Assembly (NCBI RefSeq): GCF_030131845.1
Contig: NZ_JASKYM010000003.1
Span: forward strand, 124,001-188,000
Direction of reading: 5' to 3'
From: Romboutsia sedimentorum
Lineage (GTDB): Bacteria > Bacillota > Clostridia > Peptostreptococcales > Peptostreptococcaceae
Length of the DNA: 64,000 nucleotides
Position numbers and translations under genes: made by a program. Positions 9,844-20,243 of the stretch are shown piece by piece. The notes below the pieces were generated by a model. It saw nothing but the letters and a program-made list of their open reading frames with translations. It was not told the origin of the DNA and did no database searches. Every line of letters begins with the position of its first letter. Within the stretch, counting starts at the first letter, position 1.

Positions 9844-10587
9844 ATGAGAAAACCAATAATAGCAGGTAACTGGAAAATGCACAAAACTATAGCGCAATCT
9901 TTAGAATTTGTGAATGAAGTTAAAGATAAAGTAAATAATGATAAGGTGGAAGCTGTAATATGTGCACCTTTTACATTATTAAAAGATTTAAAAGAAGCAA
10001 CTAAAGGGACTAACATAAAAATAGGTGCTCAAAATATGCACTTTGAAGAAAATGGAGCATTTACAGGTGAAGTATCTCCACTTATGTTAAAAGAAATAGA
10101 AATGGACTATGTTGTAATAGGTCATTCAGAAAGAAGACAATACTTCAATGAAACTAACGAAACTGTAAACAAAAAAGTTTTAAAAGCATTAGAAGTTGGA
10201 ATAGATCCAATCTTATGTTGTGGAGAAACTCTAGAACAAAGAGAAGCTACTGAAACTAAATCAGTTTGTAAAGTTCAAGTAGAAAAAGCTTTAGAAAACG
10301 TATCTAAAGAAGATATAGCTAAAGTTGTAATAGCTTATGAGCCAATATGGGCTATAGGTACTGGAAAAACTGCAACTAGCGAAGACGCTAACGATGTAAT
10401 CAAATACATAAGAGAAGTTGTATCTGGACTTTACGGTGAATTAGCTAATGAAGTTAGAATTCAATACGGTGGAAGTGTTAAGCCTGCAAACGTAGCTGAA
10501 ATAATGAACCAAAGTGACATAGATGGAGCTTTAGTTGGTGGAGCTAGCTTAGCAGCAAGTGACTATACAGAGCTTGTTAATTTCTAA
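9844..10587 (+). CDS. tpiA: triosephosphate isomerase
   Basis: This 247-residue TIM-barrel enzyme interconverts dihydroxyacetone phosphate and glyceraldehyde-3-phosphate. The catalytic residues are visible: Asn9/Lys11 (AGNWKMH), His94 (VIGHSERR) and Glu166 in [11 protein letters not shown] phosphate-binding GGSVKP lies near the C-terminus. The ribosome binding site is GGGAGG. gpmI follows 11 nt after the stop, so the two are cotranscribed. Length and motifs are normal. Confidence 0.98.
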   Translation: MRKPIIAGNWKMHKTIAQSLEFVNEVKDKVNNDKVEAVICAPFTLLKDLKEATKGTNIKIGAQNMHFEENGAFTGEVSPLMLKEIEMDYVVIGHSERRQYFNETNETVNKKVLKALEVGIDPILCCGETLEQREATETKSVCKVQVEKALENVSKEDIAKVVIAYEPIWAIGTGKTATSEDANDVIKYIREVVSGLYGELANEVRIQYGGSVKPANVAEIMNQSDIDGALVGGASLAASDYTELVNF

Positions 10588-10598
10588 GGAGAAAGAAT

Positions 10599-12128
10599 AT
10601 GAAAAAACCAATCGCATTAATAATAATGGATGGATTTGGTGAAAGTAAAATAGTAGAAGGAAATGCTGTTTTAGGTGCCAAAACTCCTAATTTAGATAAA
10701 ATAATGAAAGAATATCCTCATACTTTAATTAAAGCTAGTGGACTTGATGTAGGTCTTCCAGATGGACAAATGGGTAACTCAGAAGTGGGACACACAAATA
10801 TCGGGGCAGGAAGAGTAGTATATCAAGATTTAACTAGAGTTACTAAAGCTATAAATGATGGAGACTTCTTTGAAAATGAAGTATTATTAAAAGCTATGCA
10901 AAATGCAAAGAACCATTCTCTTCACTTAATGGGATTATTATCTGATGGAGGAGTTCACTCTCATATAGACCATTTAAAAGGTATTATAAAAATGGCTAAA
11001 GATAATGGTGTAGAAAATGTATTCGTTCATGCTTTTACAGATGGAAGAGACGTTGCCCCAAGAAGTGCTTTAAAATTCATAGAAGATGTAGAAAACTATA
11101 TGAAAGAAGGTGGAGTAGGTAAATTTGCTTCGATTTCTGGTAGATACTATGCTATGGATAGAGATAAGAGATGGGAAAGAGTACAACTTGCATATGATGC
11201 AATGGTTCAAGGAAAAGGAAATACAGCAACTAGTGCTAAAGAAGCTGTTCAAAACTCTTACAATGAAGATAAGAATGATGAGTTTGTAATTCCAACAGTT
11301 ATGGTTGAAAATGGTCAACCAGTAGGTCTTATAAAAGAAGATGATTCTATTATATTTGGTAACTTTAGACCAGACAGAGCAAGAGAAATAACAAGAGCTT
11401 TAGTATGTGATGAATTTGTTGGATTTGAAAGACCTTGTATGAAAACATTATTCGTATGTTTAACTACATATGATATAACTATAAAAAATGTAAATGTAGC
11501 TTTTGGACCTCAAAGTCTTGAAAATACACTAGGAGAATACTTAGCTAAGAATGGAAAAACTCAATTAAGAGCAGCGGAGACTGAAAAGTATGCGCACGTT
11601 ACATTCTTCTTTAATGGCGGAGTAGAAGAACCTAACAAAGATGAAGATAGATTATTAGTACCGTCTCCAAGAGTTGCAACTTATGATTTACAACCAGAGA
11701 TGAGTGCTGATGAATTAACTAATAAATTATTAAAAGAAATAGATGAAGATAAGTATGATTTTATTGTTCTAAACTATGCTAATCCTGATATGGTAGGACA
11801 TACAGGAGTAGTTGAAGCGGCTATAAAGGCTGTTGAAACTGTTGATACATGTGTAGGAAGAGTTGTAGAAAAAATAATTTCTAAAGGTGGACAAGCGCTA
11901 ATTACTGCTGACCATGGTAATGCAGAACTTATGCAAGACCCAGAAACTAAAACAACTATAACAGCACATTCAACAAACCCAGTACCATTTATCGCAGTAG
12001 GTGAAAATTTAAAATCTGCTAAGTTAAAAGAAGACGGTAGATTAAGTGATATAGCACCTACAATATTATCAATGATGAATTTAGAGAAGCCAGAACAAAT
12101 GACTGGTAACTCTTTAATAATAAAATAG
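10599..12128 (+). CDS. gpmI: 2,3-bisphosphoglycerate-independent phosphoglycerate mutase
   Basis: The 509-residue, Mn-dependent enzyme converts 3- to 2-phosphoglycerate. It belongs to the alkaline phosphatase superfamily. The first metal site is IIMDGFG (about residues 8-14), the phospho-serine is Ser61 in GQMGNSEVGH, and the second metal cluster is seen as NYANPDMVGHTG and TADHGNAE. The ribosome binding site AAGGAG overlaps the end of tpiA. The Mn-dependent form is the usual one in spore formers, where pH and Mn control of this step lets 3-PGA build up in spores. Confidence 0.97.
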   Translation: MKKPIALIIMDGFGESKIVEGNAVLGAKTPNLDKIMKEYPHTLIKASGLDVGLPDGQMGNSEVGHTNIGAGRVVYQDLTRVTKAINDGDFFENEVLLKAMQNAKNHSLHLMGLLSDGGVHSHIDHLKGIIKMAKDNGVENVFVHAFTDGRDVAPRSALKFIEDVENYMKEGGVGKFASISGRYYAMDRDKRWERVQLAYDAMVQGKGNTATSAKEAVQNSYNEDKNDEFVIPTVMVENGQPVGLIKEDDSIIFGNFRPDRAREITRALVCDEFVGFERPCMKTLFVCLTTYDITIKNVNVAFGPQSLENTLGEYLAKNGKTQLRAAETEKYAHVTFFFNGGVEEPNKDEDRLLVPSPRVATYDLQPEMSADELTNKLLKEIDEDKYDFIVLNYANPDMVGHTGVVEAAIKAVETVDTCVGRVVEKIISKGGQALITADHGNAELMQDPETKTTITAHSTNPVPFIAVGENLKSAKLKEDGRLSDIAPTILSMMNLEKPEQMTGNSLIIK

Positions 12129-12251
12129 TAAATAAAAATAGTTAAAAATCATATGAAGATTATAAATTTACCCATCAAAGAAATTTTTATTAAATATGAA
12201 AATTATCAAATTTACTAAAATGTGTAATAATGAAATATAAACTAAAAAATT

Positions 12252-13590
<1,339 letters not shown>

Positions 13591-13616
13591 TTTTATAAAT
13601 TAAATATATATAATAT

Positions 13617-13650
13617 AAAGAGCCCTAGATATTTCTAGGGCTCTTTATTT
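13617..13650 (+). terminator. intrinsic terminator after eno
   Basis: The arms AAGAGCCCTAGA and TCTAGGGCTCTT are perfect complements around a short loop, followed by TTATTT. This is a strong terminator ending the glycolytic operon. Confidence 0.9.
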
Positions 13651-13719
13651 ATATCTAAAATTAAACTAAGATAAATAGGATATAATATTATAAAAATACT
13701 AAAAGAAGGTTATAAATCT

Positions 13720-14811
13720 ATGGCAATAAATAAAATCAATTTAAACTTAGCTCAAGAAATAGTAAAAGCAGTAAAAGAAGTTGTAGATAAAGATATAAAT
13801 TTTATAGATATAAATGGAATTATAATAGGAAGCACAGATAAAAATCGTTTAAACACTTTTCATCAAGCTGGATATAAGGCTATAAAAACTTTAAATAATA
13901 TAACAGTAGGAGATAATGATGAATATGAAGGAAGTAAGAAAGGAATAAACTACCCAATAAAAATAAATAAAACTGCAGTTGGCGCAATAGGAATAACTGG
14001 AGAGCCAAGCGAAATAAGTAAATTTGGATTTTTGGTAACGAAAATAACTGAAATATTTATAAAAGAACAACAGTTAAACTATAAGCATGAAGCTGATAAG
14101 CAAAGAATAAATTATGTAGTTAAATCTTTGATTTACGATGATGTAGAAGATAAATTAGAAATAGAAGGTATATTAAAAGAATTTAATATATCTATTAATC
14201 AAAAATTTGCAGTAGTCATAATGAAGATAAATAGAAATCATAGTGTTTCAGATTTGGAAATTATAGAAAATGATATAAAAAAAGTATTTGATACTATGGG
14301 TAATATCTTTAAAATATATATTTATCCAAATGAGTTTATAGCTTTAGTAAATGAAGAAAGATACAAAAAGTTAAAGACTGTTTATTTTGATACACTAAAA
14401 AAATATAAGGGTAACTTAAGTGGTGGAGTTGGGCAATTAAAAGGTTTGTATGAAACTCATAAATCTTACCAAGAAGCTCGAATAGCTCTTAAATATTCAA
14501 CAAAAAATAATAAAATATTAACCTACATAGATTCTTTAAATTTAGAAATAATTTTAGAAAGTATAGATACACAAATGAAAAATCAATATATAGAAAAAAT
14601 CTTAAAGAGTTTAGATGAAAGTGAGATAAGTTTATTAGAGAATTATTATAAAAATGATATGTCTCTAAAGCAAACAGCACAAGATTTATATATTCATAAA
14701 AATACACTTCAGTATAAACTAGAAAAAATAAATCAAAAGTGTAAATTAAACCCAAGAAGTTTCAATGATTCTGTAATACTATATTTAGCAATAACCATGA
14801 AAAGAACTTAA
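13720..14811 (+). CDS. CdaR-type sugar-diacid / glycerate regulator
   Basis: This 363-residue regulator has an N-terminal putative sugar-diacid recognition domain (residues 1-130, beginning INLNLAQEIVKAVKEVV with DINFIDINGIIIGST). A central GGDEF-like/PucR linker follows, then a C-terminal PucR-type HTH (about residues 310-360, with LYIHKNTLQYKLEKI). CdaR proteins activate glycerate and glucarate use genes on binding glycerate-like ligands. It is directly upstream of glycerate kinase and a GntP permease, so it is very likely their activator. The start follows an AGAAGG ribosome binding site. Confidence 0.88.
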   Translation: MAINKINLNLAQEIVKAVKEVVDKDINFIDINGIIIGSTDKNRLNTFHQAGYKAIKTLNNITVGDNDEYEGSKKGINYPIKINKTAVGAIGITGEPSEISKFGFLVTKITEIFIKEQQLNYKHEADKQRINYVVKSLIYDDVEDKLEIEGILKEFNISINQKFAVVIMKINRNHSVSDLEIIENDIKKVFDTMGNIFKIYIYPNEFIALVNEERYKKLKTVYFDTLKKYKGNLSGGVGQLKGLYETHKSYQEARIALKYSTKNNKILTYIDSLNLEIILESIDTQMKNQYIEKILKSLDESEISLLENYYKNDMSLKQTAQDLYIHKNTLQYKLEKINQKCKLNPRSFNDSVILYLAITMKRT

Positions 14812-14842
14812 GTTACTACTAGTAAGTTTTCAAATAAAATCA

Positions 14843-14928
14843 ATGTTACATATACTAAAGATATTTGAATGAAAACGTATTAATTTGTCACGTGTAACAT
14901 ATGTCTACAAAAACGTCTTTGGTATAAT
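14843..14928 (+). promoter_or_regulatory. promoter region of the glycerate kinase operon
   Basis: A perfect TATAAT (14923-14928) sits 24 nt before the gene start, but I see no good -35 box, as expected of an activator-dependent promoter. Upstream, TGTTACA appears on the plus strand at about 14844 and inverted (TGTAACA) at about 14893, next to a CACGTG. These are candidate CdaR-type sites. Confidence 0.5.
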
Positions 14929-14951
14929 GTTAACAAAGGGAGGCGATTAAA

Positions 14952-16091
14952 ATGAAAATCGTAATTTCGATAGATTCTTTAAAAGGAAGTTTAACTTCAA
15001 TTGAAGCAGGAAATGCAATTAAAAAAGGTATATTAAATGTTGATAATAATGCAGATATAACAATAATGCCACTAGCAGATGGTGGTGAAGGAACGGTAGA
15101 AGCATTAGTAGAAGGGATGAATGGTGAAGAGCAAACAATAACTGTCACAGGACCTATAAATGAAAAAGTAAACGCAAAATATGGAATATTAAAAGATACA
15201 AATACAGCAATAATAGAGATGGCTCAGGCATCAGGACTTCCATTAGTTCCTACAGAACTTAGAAATCCTCTAAATACAAATACTTATGGGGTTGGAGAAA
15301 TAATAAAAGAAGCAATACAAAAAGGTTGTAGAAACTTTATAGTAGGAATTGGTGGAAGTGCTACTAATGACGGTGGAGTCGGAATGCTTCAAGCATTAGG
15401 ATATGAGTTTTATGATGAAAATAATAACTTAGTAGGTTTAGGTGGAAAAGTACTAAATCAAATAAAAAGTATAAAAATAGATAATAGATTAAAAGAGTTG
15501 GATGAATGTAGCTTTAAAATAGCTTGCGATGTAAATAACCCTTTACATGGAAAAAATGGAGCAGCATATATATATGGACCGCAAAAAGGTGCAAGTAAAG
15601 AAATAGTTAAAGAACTAGATAGAGGACTTATAAACTTCTCAGAAGTAGTAAAAAAAGAACTAAACAAAGATATAGCACATATAGAAGGTGTTGGAGCAGC
15701 AGGTGGACTTGGATTTGCTTTCTTAGGATTTTTAAATTCAAAATTAGAATCAGGAATAAAAATAATACTTGATGAAATAAATTTAGACGAAATAATAAAA
15801 GATGCCGATTTTGTTATAACAGGTGAAGGAAGATTAGATAATCAAACAGCTATGGGAAAAGCACCAATAGGAGTAGCTAAACTTGCTAAAAAATATAAAG
15901 CTAAAGTTATAGCTATAGCAGGTTGTACAACAGATGATGCGCTTAAGTGTAATGAAGAAGGAATAGATGCGTATTTTTCAATAATAAATTCAGCTATGAC
16001 AATAGATGAAGCTATGAATAAAGAAAATGCAATTAATAATATGGTTTCAACAACTACACAAATATTTAATCTTATAAAAGTACTAAAATAA
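14952..16091 (+). CDS. glycerate kinase
   Basis: This 379-residue GarK/GlxK-family kinase phosphorylates glycerate, normally to 2-phosphoglycerate in this family. Conserved segments are MKIVISIDSLKGSLTS (N-terminus), MPLADGGEGTVEAL, GIGGSATNDGGVGML and FVITGEGRLDNQTAMGKAP. The length is standard. It follows the CdaR-type gene and is followed 21 nt later by the permease, so the two form an uptake-and-phosphorylation unit. Its product is the substrate of enolase, encoded just upstream, and then of the pyruvate kinase just downstream. Confidence 0.93.
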   Translation: MKIVISIDSLKGSLTSIEAGNAIKKGILNVDNNADITIMPLADGGEGTVEALVEGMNGEEQTITVTGPINEKVNAKYGILKDTNTAIIEMAQASGLPLVPTELRNPLNTNTYGVGEIIKEAIQKGCRNFIVGIGGSATNDGGVGMLQALGYEFYDENNNLVGLGGKVLNQIKSIKIDNRLKELDECSFKIACDVNNPLHGKNGAAYIYGPQKGASKEIVKELDRGLINFSEVVKKELNKDIAHIEGVGAAGGLGFAFLGFLNSKLESGIKIILDEINLDEIIKDADFVITGEGRLDNQTAMGKAPIGVAKLAKKYKAKVIAIAGCTTDDALKCNEEGIDAYFSIINSAMTIDEAMNKENAINNMVSTTTQIFNLIKVLK

Positions 16092-16112
16092 TAAAAATAG
16101 GCGGTGACATAA

Positions 16113-17375
16113 ATGGACGTACAAATAACAACGTTAGGGGCTTTATTAGGACTAGCTGTAGCAATTATATTAATAATTAAAAAAATACATCCTGCATACA
16201 GCTTAATATTAGGTGCTTTAGTTGGAGGACTAGTAGGTGGAGCAGGTCTTAGCGGAACTGTAGATGTAATGATTGAGGGAGCTAAAGGAATAATGCCAGC
16301 CATCCTTCGTATAGTTACATCAGGAGTTTTAGCAGGGGTACTTATAAAAACAGGAGCTGCAGCCAAAATTGCAGACCAAATAATAAAAACCCTAGGTGAA
16401 AAAAGAGCCTTATTTGCATTAGCTTTATCAACTATGATATTAACATCAGTAGGAGTGTTTGTAGACGTAGCGGTAATAACTGTTGCACCAATAGCGCTTG
16501 CAATATCTAAAAAGCTCGGATACGCACCAATGGTTATATTATTAGCCATGATAGGTGGAGGAAAAGCAGGAAACATAATTTCTCCAAATCCAAACACAAT
16601 ATCAGCAGCAGAAAACTTTGGCGTAGAGTTATCATCTTTAATGATGGCTAACATAATACCTGCAATAGTGGGTCTTATAGTTACAGTAATATTAGCCAAA
16701 ATTTTATCTAAAAAAGTTAAGGGTATAAAGATAGAAGAAGTAAAACAAAAGAATGATAATACAGAGTTACCATCATTCTTTTCAGCAATAATTGGACCAT
16801 TAGTAGCAATAATATTACTTGCACTTAGACCAATAGCACAAATAGCAATAGATCCACTTATAGCACTTCCAGTTGGAGGAGTAATTGGTGCAATAGCTAT
16901 GGGAAAATCTAAAAATCTTAATGAATATATAACTTTTGGATTATCCAAAATGATGCCAGTTGCTATTTTATTAATAGGAACAGGTACTGTTGCAGGAATA
17001 ATAAAGGCATCAACACTACAAGTAACAACAATAGGATTACTTGATGCAATGAATATGCCCGCATTTTTATTAGCACCAATATCGGGTATATTAATGTCAG
17101 CAGCAACTGCATCAACAACAGCAGGAGCAACGATAGCATCAGCGACATTCTCACCAGCAATAATAGCATCTGGAGTTTCACCATTAGCAGGAGCTGCTAT
17201 GGTACATTCAGGAGCAACTGTGCTTGACCATTTACCACATGGCTCATTCTTCCATGCAACAGCAGGAGCAACAAACATGAGCATAGGCGATCGTTTGAAA
17301 TTAATACCATATGAATGTTTAGTAGGTCTTTCTATGACTGTAGTATCTACCGTAATATGGGGAATAATAATGTAG
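16113..17375 (+). CDS. GntP-family permease, probably for glycerate
   Basis: The 420-residue integral membrane protein has about 12 hydrophobic segments and belongs to the GntP gluconate:H+ symporter family (LGLAVAIILIIKKIHPAYS near the N-terminus; GGGKAGNIISPNPNTI near residue 150). Family members carry gluconate and related hydroxy-acids. Location 21 nt after glycerate kinase, with a CdaR-type regulator upstream, points to glycerate as the substrate; this is inference from context. The C-terminus has SGATVLDHLPHGSFF, also typical of the family. Confidence 0.87.
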   Translation: MDVQITTLGALLGLAVAIILIIKKIHPAYSLILGALVGGLVGGAGLSGTVDVMIEGAKGIMPAILRIVTSGVLAGVLIKTGAAAKIADQIIKTLGEKRALFALALSTMILTSVGVFVDVAVITVAPIALAISKKLGYAPMVILLAMIGGGKAGNIISPNPNTISAAENFGVELSSLMMANIIPAIVGLIVTVILAKILSKKVKGIKIEEVKQKNDNTELPSFFSAIIGPLVAIILLALRPIAQIAIDPLIALPVGGVIGAIAMGKSKNLNEYITFGLSKMMPVAILLIGTGTVAGIIKASTLQVTTIGLLDAMNMPAFLLAPISGILMSAATASTTAGATIASATFSPAIIASGVSPLAGAAMVHSGATVLDHLPHGSFFHATAGATNMSIGDRLKLIPYECLVGLSMTVVSTVIWGIIM

Positions 17376-17417
17376 CAAAGATAAATATATTAGAGCACAA
17401 CATCTAGGAGGAAAATC

Positions 17418-18848
17418 ATGTTAAATGATATGAAAAGAACTAAGATAGTATGTACATTAGGGCCAGCATCAGATAAAGAAGAAACATTAAGAGAACTTAT
17501 AAACAATGGATTAAATGTATGTAGATTTAATTTTTCTCATGGAACTCATGAAGAGCATAAGGTAAGAATGGATTTAGTCAAAAAAGTTAGAACTGATTTA
17601 GCTCAACCGATAGCTATATTATTAGATACTAAAGGTCCTGAAATAAGAACTGGAGATTTTGATTTACCAGAAGTATTATTAGAAGAAGGACAAAAATTTA
17701 CTATAACAATAGATGAAGTTTTAGGAAATAAAGAAAAGTGTACGGTAACTTATAAGCACCTTTCAAAAGATGTCGTTTCAGGTGATACGATACTAATAGA
17801 CGATGGTTTAATTGGACTAAGAGTAGATGAAGTAAAAGGAGACGAAATACTTTGTACAGTACAAAACTCTGGTGTAGTTAAAAATCATAAGGGTGTTAAT
17901 GTTCCAGGTGTAAAAATAAACTTACCAGCATTAACAGATAAAGATATAAGTGATATAGAGTTTGGTATAGCACAAGGAATAGACTATATAGCAGCATCAT
18001 TTGTAAGAAAAGCATCAGATGTATTAGCTATAAAAGAAGTTTTAGAAAATAACAATGCTAAACATATACAAATAATATCTAAAATAGAAAATCAAGAAGG
18101 TGTAGATAATATAGATTCTATATTAAATGTATCTGACGGTATAATGGTTGCTAGAGGTGATTTAGGCGTTGAAATACCAACAGAAGAAATACCAATAGCA
18201 CAAAAAATGATGATAAAAAAATGTAATGAAGTAGGAAAACCAGTAATAACTGCAACTCAAATGTTAGATTCTATGATTAGAAACCCTAGACCTACAAGAG
18301 CAGAAGTTACGGATGTTGCAAATGCTATTTATGATGGAACTGATGCAATAATGTTATCAGGAGAAACCGCAGCTGGTAAATACCCAGCAGAAGCCGTAAA
18401 AACAATGGCTACAATAGCAAAGAGAACAGAAAAAACAATAGATTATAATCAATTATTAAAGAAAAGAAAAATAGCAGACATAACAGTTACAAATGCAATA
18501 AGTCATGCAACATGTACAACAGCAACTGATTTGAATGCATCTTCTATAATAACATTCACTTCAAGTGGGCATACAGCAAGAATGGTTTCTAAATTTAGAC
18601 CACAATGTCCAATAATAGCAACAACAGAAGATGAAGGAGTTATGAGACTATTAGCTTTAACTTGGGGTGTTTATCCAGTAAAGACATCTAATGTAGGAAG
18701 TACAGATGAAATAATAGATAAATCAATAGATGCAGTTAAAAAAATAAATCATTTAAATGTTGGGGATTTAGTTGTAATAACAGCAGGTGTTCCAGTTGGA
18801 GTAAGTGGAACTACAAACTTAATAAAAGTACATGCTATAACAAATTAA
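17418..18848 (+). CDS. pyk: pyruvate kinase (short form)
   Basis: The 476-residue enzyme makes pyruvate and ATP from PEP. Visible are KIVCTLGPAS at the N-terminus, the DTKGPEIRTG segment, the active-site IISKIENQEG followed by MVARGDLGVE, and TRAEVTDVANA. It ends after the allosteric C domain and lacks the extra PEP-utiliser-like domain that makes many clostridial and bacillar enzymes about 585 residues. The start follows AGGAGG by 7 nt. It lies 42 nt after the permease, so it can be read with the glycerate genes. It ends at a clear terminator. Confidence 0.96.
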   Translation: MLNDMKRTKIVCTLGPASDKEETLRELINNGLNVCRFNFSHGTHEEHKVRMDLVKKVRTDLAQPIAILLDTKGPEIRTGDFDLPEVLLEEGQKFTITIDEVLGNKEKCTVTYKHLSKDVVSGDTILIDDGLIGLRVDEVKGDEILCTVQNSGVVKNHKGVNVPGVKINLPALTDKDISDIEFGIAQGIDYIAASFVRKASDVLAIKEVLENNNAKHIQIISKIENQEGVDNIDSILNVSDGIMVARGDLGVEIPTEEIPIAQKMMIKKCNEVGKPVITATQMLDSMIRNPRPTRAEVTDVANAIYDGTDAIMLSGETAAGKYPAEAVKTMATIAKRTEKTIDYNQLLKKRKIADITVTNAISHATCTTATDLNASSIITFTSSGHTARMVSKFRPQCPIIATTEDEGVMRLLALTWGVYPVKTSNVGSTDEIIDKSIDAVKKINHLNVGDLVVITAGVPVGVSGTTNLIKVHAITN

Positions 18849-18858
18849 TGCTAAAATC

Positions 18859-18893
18859 AAAAGCCTTTAACAATTAGTTGAAGGCTTTTTTAA
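18859..18893 (+). terminator. intrinsic terminator after pyk
   Basis: AAAAGCCTTTAAC pairs with GTTGAAGGCTTTT (one mismatch) around a 5-nt loop, followed by a T-run. Confidence 0.85.
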
Positions 18894-18987
18894 ATTACGC
18901 TTAGACACCTTGAATACACTAGTGTTATGTGCTATATTAAAGAGTAAGTTAAAATTTACAAAATGCAAGAAAAAGGAGGGGTACATA

Positions 18988-19215
18988 ATGGATATAAAAA
19001 TGATATTAATGGTTGTACAAGTAATATTAGCTATAGCTCTTGTAGGAAGTATAATGCCACAAGATACTAAAAGTGCAGTTCCTTCACAATTTGGTGGAGA
19101 AGGTAACCAAAGTTACTTCAAACCAAAAGGGAAAGAAGCTTTCCTTGCAAGAATAACAAAAATATCAGCAGTATTATTTTTCGTAAATGCAATAATAATG
19201 CTTTTACTTAAGTAG
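18988..19215 (+). CDS. secG: protein-export membrane protein SecG
   Basis: This 75-residue SecG is the small accessory subunit of the SecYEG translocon. It has two hydrophobic segments (about residues 4-22 and 55-74) around a polar loop that contains SAVPSQFGGEGNQSYF, typical of Firmicute SecG. I choose ATG 18988, with AAAGGAGGGG 8 nt upstream; an earlier in-frame start at 18910 would place a charged non-SecG extension in front. secG-rnr-smpB-ssrA order is conserved in Firmicutes. Confidence 0.93.
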   Translation: MDIKMILMVVQVILAIALVGSIMPQDTKSAVPSQFGGEGNQSYFKPKGKEAFLARITKISAVLFFVNAIIMLLLK

Positions 19216-19284
19216 TATTAAATAATTGGCCATTATTTAATAAGTATTATCAAAAGATTTAAAAATTAAATTTGATTTTTAAAG

Positions 19285-19316
19285 AAACAATTACATTTAT
19301 ATGTAGTTGTTTTTTT
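19285..19316 (+). terminator. intrinsic terminator after secG
   Basis: AAACAATTACAT and ATGTAGTTGTTT pair (one G-U) around TTAT, followed by a T-run. The rest of the 348-bp gap up to 19563 is very AT-rich and shows no gene; it must hold the promoter of the next gene. Confidence 0.8.
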
Positions 19317-19563
19317 GTGCTTATATTAAAAAAATGAATTAAAAATTAGATATTTTTTACAACAAAATAGTATATGAAAATAAAAAATAATGATAAAAAT
19401 CACTTTTTATAAAGCTAAACATGATAAATAATAATTTAAACTGTTGAAAAATAAAAGAAAATAAAGGAAATTTCAATGTGCTATATAAAAGGAATTTACA
19501 TAGATGTAAAGAAATTAATTGTTATAGTGGTTACAATACTAATGAAACAAGGAGGCAAAAATT

Positions 19564-19875
19564 ATGGCAATGTTTAAAATTAAAGAACAAGATGATTGGA
19601 AGAAAAATTATATATTAGAGTTTAATGAGATGAGAGATGCTTATGAAAAAAAACTACAAAAAAAACAAATGGAAATAGATACATTAAAAGTAGAAATAGT
19701 AAGACTTAAAAATAGTAAACAAACTTTAAAACCAAAAGAAAAACAAATTACAGATATAGATATACAAAGTATAAGAGATTTAAGACTTAAAGGATTAAGT
19801 TATAGTGAAATATCATCTAAAACAAAATGGAGTAAAGCAACAGTAAGCAGGGTATTAAATGGACTTTATGATTAA
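19564..19875 (+). CDS. small coiled-coil / helix-turn-helix protein of unknown role
   Basis: The 103-residue protein has a charged, probably coiled-coil N-terminal half (residues 10-55, rich in Lys/Glu) and a C-terminal HTH (about residues 62-100: IDIQSIRDLRLKGLSYSEISSKTKWSKATVSRVLNGL). The HTH resembles the Hin/resolvase DNA-binding type. I do not recognise a named family. It has a strong AAGGAGG ribosome binding site and its own terminator, so it looks like an independently expressed DNA-binding protein or remodelled recombinase fragment. It sits between secG and rnr, normally adjacent in relatives. Confidence 0.7.
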   Translation: MAMFKIKEQDDWKKNYILEFNEMRDAYEKKLQKKQMEIDTLKVEIVRLKNSKQTLKPKEKQITDIDIQSIRDLRLKGLSYSEISSKTKWSKATVSRVLNGLYD

Positions 19876-19894
19876 AATAAATATTTAAACATTA

Positions 19895-19921
19895 GACATG
19901 AACTAAATCATGTTTATTTTT
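19895..19921 (+). terminator. probable terminator after the small HTH gene
   Basis: GACATGA and TCATGTT pair around a 6-nt loop, followed by TATTTTTTT. The stem is short. Confidence 0.55.
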
Positions 19922-20040
19922 TTGAATAAATACTATAAAAAGTGTTTATAAGTTAAATTTACCAAATACTTGTAATGGTGTATAATAAGGTAATATCAAT
20001 AAAGTTATAATAAAATATCTTTATTAGTAAATAATATATA

Positions 20041-20136
20041 AATGAATATATATTAATTCTAATTGAATGTAATCCTACATTCTCTAATCCATTGGCGAGG
20101 CACTTTGGAACTACTTTAATTACAGGTGTTAAATAA
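20041..20136 (+). pseudogene. coding remnant or RNA relic between the HTH gene and rnr
   Basis: This patch is richer in G+C than the surrounding AT-rich spacer. One plus-strand frame reads 31 codons without a start, ending ECNPTFSNPLARHFG then TTLITGVK and a stop. I cannot assign it to a family. It could be the tail of a lost gene or an unrecognised RNA. The rest of 19876-20243 shows nothing else I can support. Confidence 0.35.
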
Positions 20137-20243
20137 TAGAATATAATTATCAATTATAAAGTTGAAAATCATAGTATAAAGTACAAGGAAATTTAATAGC
20201 TAATACAATTTATATATAGCAAAATAAAAGAGGAGGAACAGCG

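Noticed and set aside
15842-17284. A 480-codon open frame on the minus strand over glycerate kinase and the permease
   Set aside because: Its length comes from the codon bias of the plus-strand genes. The translation is low-complexity Ala/Ile/Pro-rich with no family motif, while both plus-strand genes have clear motifs.
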